A stretch of 32,251 bases of DNA from Rhodobacteraceae bacterium WD3A24 (GTDB taxonomy: Bacteria > Pseudomonadota > Alphaproteobacteria > Rhodobacterales > Rhodobacteraceae): NCBI GenBank assembly GCA_002967695.1, contig PUHN01000042.1:1-32251 (forward strand), given 5' to 3'. The notes beneath the pieces were generated by a model. That model saw only the letters and a program-made list of their open reading frames with translations, made no database searches and was not told where the DNA came from. Shown one piece after another: positions 18,789 through 26,996 of the stretch (position 1 is its first letter; each line of letters starts with the position of its first letter). The position numbers and the translations under genes were made by a program.

Positions 18789-19706
18789 ATGATCAAGGTT
18801 TTCGGCCACAAGGCCCCCGACACGGACGCGACCGCGTCGCCCATCATCTGGGCGTGGTATCTCAGCGAAATCAAGGGCATCCCGGCCCGGCCCGCGCTGC
18901 TGGGCGAGCCCAACAGCGAGGCCGCCTTCGTCCTGCGCCGCTGGCAGCTGGACCGGCCCGAGATCATCGATGACGTGGCCGCCGGAGACGAGGTCGTCAT
19001 TGTCGATACCAACAACCCCGCCGAGCTGCCCGCAAGCATCAACGACGCCGACATCCGCGCGATCATCGACCACCACAAGCTCACCGGAGGGCTCGAGACC
19101 CGTGCGCCCATCGAGATCACCATGCGCCCGCTGGCCTGCACCGCCACCATCCTGCACGATCTGATGGGCCCCGACGCCGCGCTGATGCCCGAGAAGATCA
19201 AATGCGCGATGCTCTCTTGCATCCTGTCGGACACGCTCGAATTCCGCTCGCCGACCACCACCGATCACGACCGCGCTCTGGCCGAGCGGCTGGCGGCCGA
19301 TCTCGACATCTCGATTCCCGACTACGCGGCCGAGATGTTCGCGGCCAAGTCCGACGTCTCGGCCTTCTCCGACGCCGAGCTGTTGCGGATGGACTCGAAG
19401 ACCTACGAGGTCGGCGACAAGAGCTTCCGCGTCAGCGTCCTGGAGACGACCGCGCCCGATCAGGTACTGGGCCGCAAGGACAGTCTGATGAAGAGCATGG
19501 AAACCGTGGCCGCCGAGGACGGTGCCGACGCGGTCCTGCTCTTCGTCATCGACATTCTGCGCGAGGAGGCGACGTTGCTGCTGCAGAACGATCTGGTCGC
19601 CCGGCTGGCCGAGGCGAGCTTCGGCGCCAAGCCGGTCGGAGACACCGTCGTGCTGCCCGGCGTGATGAGCCGCAAGAAACAGATCGTGCCGGTGCTGACG
19701 CTGTGA
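18789..19706 (+). CDS. ppaC: Manganese-dependent (family II) inorganic pyrophosphatase
   Basis: This enzyme hydrolyses pyrophosphate to phosphate, pulling biosynthetic reactions forward. The 305-aa protein has both domains of the DHH family: metal ligands His7, Asp11, Asp13 (GHKAPDTDA), Asp73, the DHH motif at 94-96, and the C-terminal substrate motif SRKKQ (294-298). No CBS insert is present, so the enzyme should be the simple, unregulated form. Family II enzymes are less common in proteobacteria than the family I Ppa. The gene has a clear promoter and is followed after 31 bp by a HAD hydrolase with AGGGGG in the gap. Confidence 0.95.
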   Translation: MIKVFGHKAPDTDATASPIIWAWYLSEIKGIPARPALLGEPNSEAAFVLRRWQLDRPEIIDDVAAGDEVVIVDTNNPAELPASINDADIRAIIDHHKLTGGLETRAPIEITMRPLACTATILHDLMGPDAALMPEKIKCAMLSCILSDTLEFRSPTTTDHDRALAERLAADLDISIPDYAAEMFAAKSDVSAFSDAELLRMDSKTYEVGDKSFRVSVLETTAPDQVLGRKDSLMKSMETVAAEDGADAVLLFVIDILREEATLLLQNDLVARLAEASFGAKPVGDTVVLPGVMSRKKQIVPVLTL

Positions 19707-19737
19707 GCGCGGCGGCGCGTGCCGACAGGGGGCCGCG

Positions 19738-20619
19738 ATGACCCGTCTGATCGAGACCCTCGCCGAGATCGCCGGTCCCTATGACGCGCTCTTGTGCGAT
19801 CTGTGGGGCTGCCTGCATGACGGGATCGCGCCGTTTTCTGACGCCGTCGCCGCGCTGGAGAGCTTCCGCGACGCGGGCGGGCGTGTGGTTCTGCTGACAA
19901 ACGCGCCCCGCCCGCACGGCGCCGTGCGCGCCTCGCTCGACGCCATCGGCCTTTCGTCCGATGCCTATGACGCCGTCGTCTCGTCGGGCGACGCGGCGCA
20001 GGAGGCGATGCTGCGCGGCGCCGTGGGCCGACGCGTCCACCACATCGGGCCCCAAAAGGACGATGCCTTTTTCGACGACATCCCCGCGGCGCTGCGCGAC
20101 CTTCCCGCGGTGGAGCGCGTCGCCCTGGACAGGGCCGAGGGGATCGTCTGCACCGGCCCCTTCGACGAGATGACCGAGACGCCGCAGGACTACCGCGCGA
20201 CCTTCCTGATGGCCAAGCAGCGCGGCCTGAAACTGCTATGCGCCAATCCCGATCTGGTGGTCGATTACGGCGACCGGCGCATCTATTGCGCCGGGGCGCT
20301 GGCGCAGCTTTATGAGGAGATGGGCGGTGAGAGCCTGTATTACGGCAAACCGCACCCGCCGATCTATGACATGGCACGGCGCGCGCTGGCCGCGTCGGGC
20401 GGCGCCGTCGACGACGACCGGCTGCTCGCAGTGGGCGATGGCATCGCCACCGACATCGCCGGCGGCATGGCCGAGGGAATCGACACGCTCTTCGTGACCG
20501 GCGGCCTCAGCTGGGAGGCTTTCGGCCCCGACCGCGACCACCCCGACCCCGCCCTGCTGGAGGCGTGGCTTGAGGCGCGCGAGATCAGCCCGACCGCCGC
20601 GATCGGCCGGCTGCGATAG
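19738..20619 (+). CDS. TIGR01459-type HAD class IIA hydrolase
   Basis: A 293-aa NagD-like HAD protein with a C2 cap. Motif I reads CDLWGCLHDG: the nucleophile Asp21 is present but the usual second Asp (D-x-D) is Trp23, which I recall as characteristic of the TIGR01459 group. Motif II Thr (LLTNAPRP), motif III Lys (YYGKPHPPIYDMA) and motif IV Asp (VGDGIATDIAGG) are intact. Phosphatase activity is uncertain without the general acid; the substrate is unknown. It probably shares a transcript with ppaC. An inverted repeat with a short T-run follows. Confidence 0.9.
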   Translation: MTRLIETLAEIAGPYDALLCDLWGCLHDGIAPFSDAVAALESFRDAGGRVVLLTNAPRPHGAVRASLDAIGLSSDAYDAVVSSGDAAQEAMLRGAVGRRVHHIGPQKDDAFFDDIPAALRDLPAVERVALDRAEGIVCTGPFDEMTETPQDYRATFLMAKQRGLKLLCANPDLVVDYGDRRIYCAGALAQLYEEMGGESLYYGKPHPPIYDMARRALAASGGAVDDDRLLAVGDGIATDIAGGMAEGIDTLFVTGGLSWEAFGPDRDHPDPALLEAWLEAREISPTAAIGRLR

Positions 20620-20633
20620 CTGCGCCGCGCCAG

Positions 20634-20656
20634 ATCGGCAATAAAGTTGCCGATTT
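20634..20656 (+). terminator. Inverted repeat after the HAD gene
   Basis: ATCGGCAA (20634-20641) and TTGCCGAT (20647-20654) form a perfect 8-bp stem with a 5-nt loop, then TTAA. It lies 15 bp after the HAD stop. The modest GC and trailing T suit an intrinsic terminator. The TTGC/GCAA arms would also suit a dimeric regulator of the downstream gene. Confidence 0.45.
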
Positions 20657-20674
20657 AACCCAGCCCAAGGACTC

Positions 20675-20719
20675 TTATTGCGCAACATTATTGCGCCATC
20701 GTTTCGGCCGCGCTATGGT
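20675..20719 (+). promoter_or_regulatory. Promoter and TTATTGCGC direct repeats for the MaoC gene
   Basis: TTATTGCGC occurs at 20675-20683 and 20688-20696 (13-bp spacing). The first copy runs into the palindrome TTGCGCAA. The TTGCGC of the second copy (20691-20696) is a possible -35, with TATGGT (20714-20719) after 17 bases as -10. The repeat therefore overlaps the promoter, which suggests regulation. Similar words lie upstream of mcd. Confidence 0.42.
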
Positions 20720-20755
20720 GGCGGCATCCGCCCCATGATCACAAGGTCAGCTACG

Positions 20756-21214
20756 ATGCTCGACACCCCTGCGAACGACAACCTGCCCCGCGGCACCATC
20801 TGCATCGAGGATATCGAGATCGGCATGACGCGCCATCTGCGCAAGCGGGTCGGCGACCGCGACATCGCGCTGTTCGCCGAGGTCTCGACCGACCGCAATC
20901 CCGTCCATCTCGACGACGCCTACGCCCGCGACACCATCTTCGAGGGCCGCATCGCCCATGGCATGCTGACGGCGGGGCTGGTTTCGGCCGTGATCGGAGA
21001 ACAGTTGCCCGGCCACGGCACCGTCTATCTTGCCCAGTCGCTGAGCTTCATGGCCCCGGTCCGACCCGGCGACACGGTTCTGGCGGAAGTCACCGTGATC
21101 AAGATCGACCATGCCCGCCGCCGCGTGACCCTTGAATGTCGCTGCGCCGTGGGCGATACCACCGTCCTGAAAGGCGAGGCGCAGGTGCTTGCGCCGAGCC
21201 GCAAGTTCGACTGA
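20756..21214 (+). CDS. MaoC-like (R)-specific enoyl-CoA hydratase
   Basis: A 152-aa single hot-dog protein. The hydratase-2 catalytic pair is visible as Asp46 and His51 in DRNPVHLDDAYA, followed by GRIAHGMLTAGL and FMAPVRPGDT. Such enzymes (PhaJ, crotonyl-CoA hydratase) interconvert enoyl-CoA and (R)-3-hydroxyacyl-CoA, linking fatty-acid or C4 metabolism to polyhydroxyalkanoate. The much longer mesaconyl-CoA hydratase is excluded by size. The start at 20756 (MLDTPAND) is chosen for AAGG upstream and because earlier in-frame starts would read through the promoter. ribF follows after 33 bp. Confidence 0.88.
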   Translation: MLDTPANDNLPRGTICIEDIEIGMTRHLRKRVGDRDIALFAEVSTDRNPVHLDDAYARDTIFEGRIAHGMLTAGLVSAVIGEQLPGHGTVYLAQSLSFMAPVRPGDTVLAEVTVIKIDHARRRVTLECRCAVGDTTVLKGEAQVLAPSRKFD

Positions 21215-21219
21215 CAGGC

Positions 21220-21235
21220 GGCGGGTTGCCCCGCC
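21220..21235 (+). other. Small hairpin just upstream of ribF
   Basis: GGCGGG and CCCGCC form a 6-bp stem around TTGC, 5 bp after the MaoC-gene stop and 12 bp before the ribF ATG. It could attenuate transcription or ribF translation. It is too small to be an FMN riboswitch. Confidence 0.3.
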
Positions 21236-21247
21236 ATACGGGGGCGC

Positions 21248-22186
21248 ATGCGGACCATCAGGGGCTGGACCGGACTGGACGCGGATGACCGCGGCGCGTC
21301 GGTGGCGATGGGCAATTTCGATGGCGTGCATCTGGGCCACCAGACAGTGATCGACATCGCACGCCGGGGGGCCGCGCGCCACGCCGCGCCGCTGGGCGTC
21401 ATCACCTTCGAGCCGCATCCGCGCGAGGTCTTCGCCCCCCAGGCGCCGCCCTTCCGGCTGATGAATGCCGAGGCGCGCGCCAACCGGCTGGCCAAGCTTG
21501 GGGTCGAACGGCTCTATGAGTTGCCCTTCACAAGGGCGCTCTCATCGCTCGACCCCGAGCGTTTCGCACGCGAGGTTCTCGCCGACGGGCTCGGGGTGTG
21601 CCATGTCGTTGTGGGTGCCGATTTCTGCTTTGGCCGCAAGCGTGCCGGCACCGCGGTTATGCTGCGGGATTTCGGCGCGCAGATGGGGTTCGACGTGACG
21701 ATCGCCGACCTCGTCGAGGGCAAGGACGGGGCCGTGTCCTCCACCGCGATCCGCACGGCGCTCTCCGAGGGGCGCCCGCGCGATGCCGCCGCGATGCTCG
21801 GGCACTGGCACCGGATCGTCGGGGAGGTCCAGCATGGCGACAAGCGCGGCCGCGACCTGGGCTATCCGACCGCCAACATGTCGATCACCGGACTGCACCC
21901 GCCGCGCTTCGGCGTCTATGCCGTGCTGGTCGACGTGCTCACCGGCCCCCATCAGGGCACCTATCGCGGCGCGGCCTCGGTCGGAATCCGCCCGATGTTT
22001 CGCACCGACGAGCCCAATATCGAGACATTCCTGTTCGACTTCGACGGAAATCTCTACGGCGAACACATCTCGGTCGCTCTGGTGGAGTTCCTGCGCGGGG
22101 AACAGAATTTCGACAGCCTCGACGCCCTGATCACGCGGATGGACGGCGACAGCGCCCGCGCCCGCGCCATCCTGGCGGCGCTGTGA
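21248..22186 (+). CDS. ribF: Bifunctional riboflavin kinase / FAD synthetase
   Basis: RibF makes FMN and then FAD from riboflavin and ATP. The 312-aa protein has both domains. The N-terminal adenylyltransferase carries GNFDGVHLGHQ (about 22-32) and SSTAIR (about 160). The C-terminal kinase carries GDKRGRDLGYPTANM (about 197-211), SVGIRPMF, and the closing ETFLFDFDGNLYG. A GGGGG Shine-Dalgarno lies just before the ATG. The stop overlaps the GTG of the next gene. FAD for EtfA and Mcd would come from this enzyme, but the linkage is general. Confidence 0.97.
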   Translation: MRTIRGWTGLDADDRGASVAMGNFDGVHLGHQTVIDIARRGAARHAAPLGVITFEPHPREVFAPQAPPFRLMNAEARANRLAKLGVERLYELPFTRALSSLDPERFAREVLADGLGVCHVVVGADFCFGRKRAGTAVMLRDFGAQMGFDVTIADLVEGKDGAVSSTAIRTALSEGRPRDAAAMLGHWHRIVGEVQHGDKRGRDLGYPTANMSITGLHPPRFGVYAVLVDVLTGPHQGTYRGAASVGIRPMFRTDEPNIETFLFDFDGNLYGEHISVALVEFLRGEQNFDSLDALITRMDGDSARARAILAAL

Positions 22187-22674
22187 GCCGGCGTCGCCCC
22201 CCGACGCCGCCCGCTGGCGCGGAGCCGGACGCGCTGCGCCCGCGCTTCTGGGAGCGCCCGCTGACGGAGCTGACACCGGCCGAGTGGGAGGCGCTGTGCG
22301 ACGGCTGCGGCAAGTGCTGCCTCAACAAGCTCGAAGACGCCGATACCGGCGCGGTGGCCTTCACCCGCGTGGCGTGCCGGCTGCTCGACGACGCCACCTG
22401 CCGCTGCGGCAACTACGAAATCCGCAAGACGCTGGTGCCCGAATGCGTGGTGCTGACGCCGCGCAACATCGGCCAGATCGCCTACTGGATGCCGGCGACC
22501 TGCGCCTACCGGCTGCGCCACGAGGGCAAGCCGCTGCATGACTGGCACCCGCTGATCTCGGGCGACCCGGACAGCGTGCACCGCGCCGGCATTTCGGTGC
22601 GCGGCTGGACCGTGCCGGAATTCTCCGTCACCGAAGACGAGTGGGAAGACCACATCATCGAGGAGGAGCCCTGA
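22183..22674 (+). CDS. YcgN/UPF0260 family cysteine-cluster protein
   Basis: A 163-aa cytoplasmic protein of unknown function with nine cysteines, including CDGCGKCC (Cys39, 42, 45, 46), Cys65, CRC (73, 75), Cys88 and Cys106. This is the UPF0260/CxxCxxCC pattern proposed to bind zinc or an iron-sulfur cluster. No in-frame ATG precedes the conserved part. The GTG at 22183 overlaps the ribF stop as GTGA, making translational coupling the likely route of initiation. Its own stop overlaps the next ATG (TGATG). The first 20 residues are a proline-rich, probably disordered lead. Confidence 0.9.
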   Translation: MSRRRPPTPPAGAEPDALRPRFWERPLTELTPAEWEALCDGCGKCCLNKLEDADTGAVAFTRVACRLLDDATCRCGNYEIRKTLVPECVVLTPRNIGQIAYWMPATCAYRLRHEGKPLHDWHPLISGDPDSVHRAGISVRGWTVPEFSVTEDEWEDHIIEEEP

Positions 22675-23726
22675 TGTATTTCGCCTCTGACAACAGCTCG
22701 GGTGTGCCCGCCGAGGTGCTCGAGGCGCTGTCACGCGCAAATCGGGGCTTTTCGATGCCCTATGGCGCCGACGATCTGATGGAAGGGGTGCGTACCAGCC
22801 TGCGCGAGATCTTCGAGGCCCCCGAGGCGAGCGTCTATCTGGTCGCCACCGGCACCGCGGCCAACGCCCTGGCGCTGGCCTGCTATTGCCCTCCATGGGC
22901 GGCGGTCTATTGCCACCGCACCGCCCATGTCGAGGAAGACGAATGCAACGCCCCCGAGTTCTATACCGGCGGCGCCAAGCTCGTGCCCGTCGACGGCCCC
23001 GACGGGCGCATGGAGCCCGAGCGCCTGGAAGCCGCGCTGGACGCCGCCGCGCCGGGCGGGGTGCACAACACCCAGAAAGGCATGCTGACCATCACCAATA
23101 CCACCGAGGCGGGCACCGTCTATTCGCCCGGCGAGGTCGCGCGGCTGGCCGGCATCGCGCGCGGGCACGGGCTGCCCGTGCACATGGACGGCGCGCGATT
23201 TGCCAATGCGCTGGTCTCCGCCGGCTGCACCCCGGCGGAGATGACCTGGAAGGCGGGGGTGGACGTTCTGAGCTTCGGCGGCACCAAGAACGGGCTGATG
23301 GGGGTCGAGGCCGTGATCCTCTTCGATCCGCGCAAGGCCTGGGAATTCGAGCTGCGCCGCAAGCGTGGCGGGCACCTGTTTTCCAAGCATCGCTACCTGT
23401 CGGCGCAGATGGCGGCCTATCTCGCGGACGATCTCTGGCTCGACCTCGCCGGGCGGGCCAACGCGGCCGCCGCGCGGCTTTCGCAGGGCATCGCGGCGCT
23501 GGAGGGCGGAGAGCTGCGCCACCCCACCCAGGCCAACATGGTCTTTGCCGCCTTTCCACGCGCCGCGCATCTGCGCGCCCGCGAGGCGGGCGCGGCCTAT
23601 TACCTGTGGCCCTTTGGCCAGTCGCTCGACGGGCCGGCCGAGACGCCGCTCTCGGCCCGGCTGGTGTGTTCCTGGGCCACGACGCGGGAGGATATCGACC
23701 GCTTTCTCGGGCTGCTGCGCGGCTGA
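22674..23726 (+). CDS. ltaE: Low-specificity L-threonine aldolase family protein
   Basis: A 350-aa PLP-dependent, fold-type I lyase that cleaves beta-hydroxy amino acids such as threonine or allo-threonine to glycine and an aldehyde. Visible features are an N-terminal FASDNSSGVPAEVLEAL, the His pair region CHRTAHVEEDE (80-90), the PLP-binding Asp172 in HMDGARFANAL, and the Schiff-base Lys205 in FGGTKNGLMG. The real start is ATG 22674 (MYFASDN), coupled to the previous stop. It closes the ribF operon and converges with the alpha/beta hydrolase. Confidence 0.93.
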   Translation: MYFASDNSSGVPAEVLEALSRANRGFSMPYGADDLMEGVRTSLREIFEAPEASVYLVATGTAANALALACYCPPWAAVYCHRTAHVEEDECNAPEFYTGGAKLVPVDGPDGRMEPERLEAALDAAAPGGVHNTQKGMLTITNTTEAGTVYSPGEVARLAGIARGHGLPVHMDGARFANALVSAGCTPAEMTWKAGVDVLSFGGTKNGLMGVEAVILFDPRKAWEFELRRKRGGHLFSKHRYLSAQMAAYLADDLWLDLAGRANAAAARLSQGIAALEGGELRHPTQANMVFAAFPRAAHLRAREAGAAYYLWPFGQSLDGPAETPLSARLVCSWATTREDIDRFLGLLRG

Positions 23727-23737
23727 GGCCGCCTCAG
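23723..23737. terminator. Palindrome containing both stop codons of ltaE and the hydrolase gene
   Basis: CTGAGG (23723-23728) and CCTCAG (23732-23737) are perfect inverted repeats around CCG. The ltaE TGA and the opposite-strand TGA lie inside the two arms. It may be a compact bidirectional terminator. Confidence 0.35.
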
Positions 23738-24549
23738 GGCGCGATACGCTCCGCGATCGCGCGCGCCACCGCATCGGGATGGGTCAGGGGCAGCATGTGC
23801 CCCGCGCCGGGCACCTCGACCATGCGCGCATCCGGCAGCCGGGCGGCCAGCGCGGCCGTGACCGCTTCCATGATCGGCGGCGAGGCCGCCCCCCTGACGA
23901 TCAGGACGGGCCGCGTCAGCCCCTCCAGCCGCCCCGGCGCCAGCAAGCCATGCGCGTCGTCGGCCAGGCTGTGGGCGGTGGCGGGAATGAAGCCGATCCG
24001 ATCGACCATGTAGGCCCGCTGCGCCTCGGGCAGCTCCGCCCAGGGCGCGCCGGCGCCCCACATCCCGATGAAGCGTCGCGCCGCCTCGGCGCGGTCGCCT
24101 TCCAGCCAGGCGGCCTCGACGGGTTCGACCGCCTCCATATAGGCGGCATGAACCTCCGGTGCGAAAGATCGCGCGGCGGCGAACAGAACAGGCTCGACCA
24201 TGGTGAGGCTGCGCACCAGCGCGGGGCTCTCCAGCGCCAGACGCAGCGCCACGGTGGCGCCGAAGGAGTGCCCGATCAGCTCGACCGGGGCACCTTCCGC
24301 GGCGGCGGTCTCGCGTGCCATCGCCGTGGCCAGATCGTGCAGGTCGGATCGGCCGTCCCAGTCGGGTCCGCGGCCATGCATGGGCAGATCGAAGGCGGTC
24401 ATGCGCAGCCGATCAGAGAGGCGGTCGGCCACGCCGCGCCACGCCCCGGAATGCGCCAGCGAGCAGTGGATCATCACCGCCGCGCGCGGGCCGTGTCCCC
24501 ACCGGCGGACGCCCCCGTCAGCAGTGGCGGACTCGGCCGTTGCGCTCAC
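23734..24549 (-). CDS. Alpha/beta hydrolase, 271 aa
   Basis: A serine hydrolase of the alpha/beta fold. The nucleophile is Ser95 in LIGHSFGAT, the oxyanion strand reads AVMIHCSLAHSGAW, and the C-terminal His is in VPGAGHMLPL. The acid residue is probably in the RPVLIVRGAASPP strand or just after. It lacks a signal peptide. The substrate is not predictable. Its GTG start overlaps the stop of the upstream isomerase gene, and no nearby in-frame ATG fits the fold's first strand. The pair forms a two-gene operon. Confidence 0.88.
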   Translation of the reverse strand: MSATAESATADGGVRRWGHGPRAAVMIHCSLAHSGAWRGVADRLSDRLRMTAFDLPMHGRGPDWDGRSDLHDLATAMARETAAAEGAPVELIGHSFGATVALRLALESPALVRSLTMVEPVLFAAARSFAPEVHAAYMEAVEPVEAAWLEGDRAEAARRFIGMWGAGAPWAELPEAQRAYMVDRIGFIPATAHSLADDAHGLLAPGRLEGLTRPVLIVRGAASPPIMEAVTAALAARLPDARMVEVPGAGHMLPLTHPDAVARAIAERIAP

Positions 24550-25142
24550 AGCCGGCCCGCGAGATGCAGGTCGAGATCCTCCAGCCTGTCCTGCCCCCAG
24601 AACAACTCCTCGCCCACCGCGAAGAACGGCACGCCGAAGACCCCGCGCGCGACCGCCTCCTCGAGATTGGCCGCATAGGTTTCGGCCCCCGTCAGCAGCC
24701 CGGAATCCGCCAGCGCCGGGTCGAAGCCGGCGGCGCCCAGACAATCGCGGATGACCGCATCGTCGGAGATGTCGCGCTCCTCGACCCAGCAGGCGCGCGA
24801 CAGCCCGGTGACCAGCGCCGTGATATCGCCCCCGCCGGCCTTCTGCGCGGCAATCATCGCATATCCCGCCGGCGCGGCATTGACCGGCCAGTAGGCGGGG
24901 TGAAGGTTGATGGGCATGCCGAGCTTCGCGGCCTGGCGGCGCATCTCCTGCAGGCGCATCGCCTTGCGGCTCTCGTGGCGCTCGGGCTGCGGCTTACCGC
25001 CCGTGCGGCGGAAAAGCTCCCACGTTTCCAGAGGCTTGTAGGTCAGCGTGGCGCCGTGTTTCGCGGCGAGCTCGGCCGGACGCGCCCCGGCGAGATACAC
25101 GAAGGGCGACGACGACGTCATGTAATAGTCGATATGGGCCAT
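24546..25142 (-). CDS. 2-hydroxychromene-2-carboxylate isomerase homologue (DsbA-like, kappa-class fold)
   Basis: A 198-aa glutathione-dependent isomerase-type protein with a thioredoxin fold and inserted helical domain. It begins [19 protein letters not shown], where a serine near residue 10-12 takes the place of the DsbA cysteine and should activate glutathione. [22 protein letters not shown] is the typical C-terminal signature. The founding member acts in naphthalene degradation, but no other aromatic-degradation gene is here, so the real substrate is open. The ATG at 25142 is chosen because GGAGG sits 5 bases before it. It is coupled to the downstream hydrolase. Confidence 0.9.
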   Translation of the reverse strand: MAHIDYYMTSSSPFVYLAGARPAELAAKHGATLTYKPLETWELFRRTGGKPQPERHESRKAMRLQEMRRQAAKLGMPINLHPAYWPVNAAPAGYAMIAAQKAGGGDITALVTGLSRACWVEERDISDDAVIRDCLGAAGFDPALADSGLLTGAETYAANLEEAVARGVFGVPFFAVGEELFWGQDRLEDLDLHLAGRL

Positions 25143-25179
25143 GGAGACCTCCATCCCGCGGCGCGGATCGGTTTGCAAG

Positions 25180-25207
25180 ACCGTATCCCGGTGGTAAGCG
25201 GTGTCAA
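25180..25207 (-). promoter_or_regulatory. Promoter for the isomerase-hydrolase operon
   Basis: On the minus strand a perfect TTGACA (25202-25207) is followed after 16 bases by TACGGT (25180-25185). A start near 25173 would leave a leader of about 30 nt to the ATG at 25142. The same 110-bp gap must also hold the prs promoter, for which TTGCAA (25173-25178) is the best -35 candidate. Confidence 0.5.
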
Positions 25208-25252
25208 CGCCACGAATCCTTCTTTCCGCAGGCTGCTCCTGGAACCTCTCTC

Positions 25253-26272
25253 ATGGCCGTCATCGCTGAACCCAAACTCATTGCAGGCAACGCCAACGCG
25301 CCCCTTGCCAAGGCCATCGCGCGGCGCATGTCGCTGTTGCGGGGGCGCAATATCGACCTTGTGGATGCGCGGGTGGAGCGCTTCAACGACGCCGAGGTCT
25401 TCGTCGAGGTGTTCGAGAATGTCCGCGGCGAGGACATGTTCATCATTCAGCCGACATCGAAGCCCGCCAACGACAATCTGATGGAGCTGCTCATCATCGC
25501 CGACGCGCTGCGCCGCTCCTCGGCGGCGCGGATCACGGCGGTGATTCCCTATTTCGGCTATGCCCGGCAGGACCGGCGCACTAAGGCGCGCACGCCGATC
25601 TCGGCCAAGCTGGTTGCCAATCTCATTGCCGTCGCCGGCATCGATCGGGTGCTCACCCTCGATCTGCACGCCACCCAGATCCAGGGGTTTTTCGATCTGC
25701 CCGTCGACAACCTGTATGCCGCCCCGCTGTTCGCGGTGGATGCGCGCCACCAGTTCGGCGCCAATCCGCAAAACCTCACCGTCGTCTCTCCCGACGTCGG
25801 CGGCGTGGGCCGGGCGCGCGAACTCGCAACGCGGCTGGGCTGCGCGCTGGCCATCGTGGACAAGCGGCGCGAAAAGCCCGGCGAGGTCGCCGAGATGACC
25901 GTGATCGGCGACGTGAAGGGGCAAACCTGCATCATCGTGGACGATATCTGCGACACCGCCGGCACGCTGTGCAAGGCCGCCGAGACGCTGATGGAGGCCG
26001 GCGCGGCCGAGGTGCACGCCTATATCACCCATGGCGTGATGTCGGGGCCGGCGGTCGAGCGGGTGACGAACTCGGTGATGAAAAGCCTCGTGATCACCGA
26101 CTCCATCGAGGCCACGCCCGAGGTAAAGGCCGCCCCCAACATCCGCATCGTGCCCAGCGCGCCGCTCTTCACCCAGGCGATCCTCAACACCTGGAGCGGC
26201 ACCAGCGTGTCGTCGCTGTTCGAGGTCGAGACCGTCCTTCCCATCTATGACGGCGTCTATCCGCAGGCCTGA
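25253..26272 (+). CDS. prs: Ribose-phosphate pyrophosphokinase
   Basis: Prs makes PRPP from ribose-5-phosphate and ATP for nucleotide, NAD, histidine and tryptophan synthesis. The 339-aa protein has the family hallmarks in order: [11 protein letters not shown] (about 43-53), [10 protein letters not shown], the signature [20 protein letters not shown], the flexible catalytic KRR motif (DKRREKPGE), and the PRPP-binding loop [13 protein letters not shown]. The length is slightly above the 315 aa of E. coli, owing to small insertions. GGA lies about 10 bases before the ATG at 25253. It converges with lrgB, eight bases between genes. Confidence 0.97.
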   Translation: MAVIAEPKLIAGNANAPLAKAIARRMSLLRGRNIDLVDARVERFNDAEVFVEVFENVRGEDMFIIQPTSKPANDNLMELLIIADALRRSSAARITAVIPYFGYARQDRRTKARTPISAKLVANLIAVAGIDRVLTLDLHATQIQGFFDLPVDNLYAAPLFAVDARHQFGANPQNLTVVSPDVGGVGRARELATRLGCALAIVDKRREKPGEVAEMTVIGDVKGQTCIIVDDICDTAGTLCKAAETLMEAGAAEVHAYITHGVMSGPAVERVTNSVMKSLVITDSIEATPEVKAAPNIRIVPSAPLFTQAILNTWSGTSVSSLFEVETVLPIYDGVYPQA

Positions 26273-26279
26273 CTGCGGC

Positions 26280-26996
26280 CTAGAGAAAAAGCGAAAGCGC
26301 CCAGGGCGCGATCAGCGCGGTCAGCACCGCGTTGAGCCCCATGCCCAGCCCGGCGAAGGCGCCCGCCGTCTCGTTGACCTGCAGCGCGCGGGCGGTGCCG
26401 ATGCCATGGGCGGCCACGCCGACGGCAAAACCCCGCGCCCGCCAGTCGCGCACGCGCAGGATATTGAGCAGCGGCGTGGCCACGACCGCGCCTGTCATCC
26501 CGGTGATCAGGACGAGCACCGCCGTCAGCGTGGGCGAGCCGCCGAGGCTTTCGGCGATACCGATCGCGACCGGCGCCGTCGCCGATTTGGGCGCGAGCGC
26601 CGTCAGCGTCGCCGTATCCACCCCCAGCGCGGCCGCGACGCCCAGCGCCGCGAGGATCGCGGTCAGCGACCCCGCCGCCAGCGCGGCCAGCAGCGGCAGC
26701 GCCACCCGCCGCACATGCCCCCGCGCCAGATAGAGTGGCACCGCCAGCGAAACGGTCGCCGGCCCCAGCAGGAAATGGACGAACTGCGCCCCCTCGAAAT
26801 AGGTGGCATAGGGCGTGCCGGTCGCCCATAGCAGCCCGGCCAGCAGGATCACCGCGACAAGCACGGGATTGACCAGCGGGCGCCCGCCCGCCCGGCGCGC
26901 CAGAGCGTCGCCAATGCCATAGGCGATCAGCGTGGCCGTCAGCCACAACAACGGCCCCTCGTTGAGATAGCTCCAGATCTCGGCGAAGTCAGTCAT
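26280..26996 (-). CDS. lrgB: LrgB/CidB-type membrane protein
   Basis: A 238-aa integral membrane protein with about six or seven hydrophobic helices. Family hallmarks include NPVLVAVILL, LLGPATVSLAVPLY, PKSATAPVAIGIAESLGG and VGVAAHGIGTARAL. LrgAB/CidAB systems were described as holin/antiholin-like regulators of murein hydrolases; in plants and B. subtilis relatives transport glycolate or pyruvate. Which applies here is unknown. The ATG at 26996 overlaps the lrgA stop by 8 bp, indicating coupled translation. Confidence 0.93.
   Translation of the reverse strand: MTDFAEIWSYLNEGPLLWLTATLIAYGIGDALARRAGGRPLVNPVLVAVILLAGLLWATGTPYATYFEGAQFVHFLLGPATVSLAVPLYLARGHVRRVALPLLAALAAGSLTAILAALGVAAALGVDTATLTALAPKSATAPVAIGIAESLGGSPTLTAVLVLITGMTGAVVATPLLNILRVRDWRARGFAVGVAAHGIGTARALQVNETAGAFAGLGMGLNAVLTALIAPWALSLFL

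Noticed and set aside
21215-21247. Possible FMN riboswitch before ribF
   Set aside because: The gap is only 33 bp and holds one 6-bp hairpin; the multi-helix RFN element cannot fit.
24546-25142. A naphthalene- or aromatic-degradation locus based on the isomerase homologue
   Set aside because: No dioxygenase, aldolase or dehydrogenase of such a pathway is nearby; this family is widespread without aromatic degradation.
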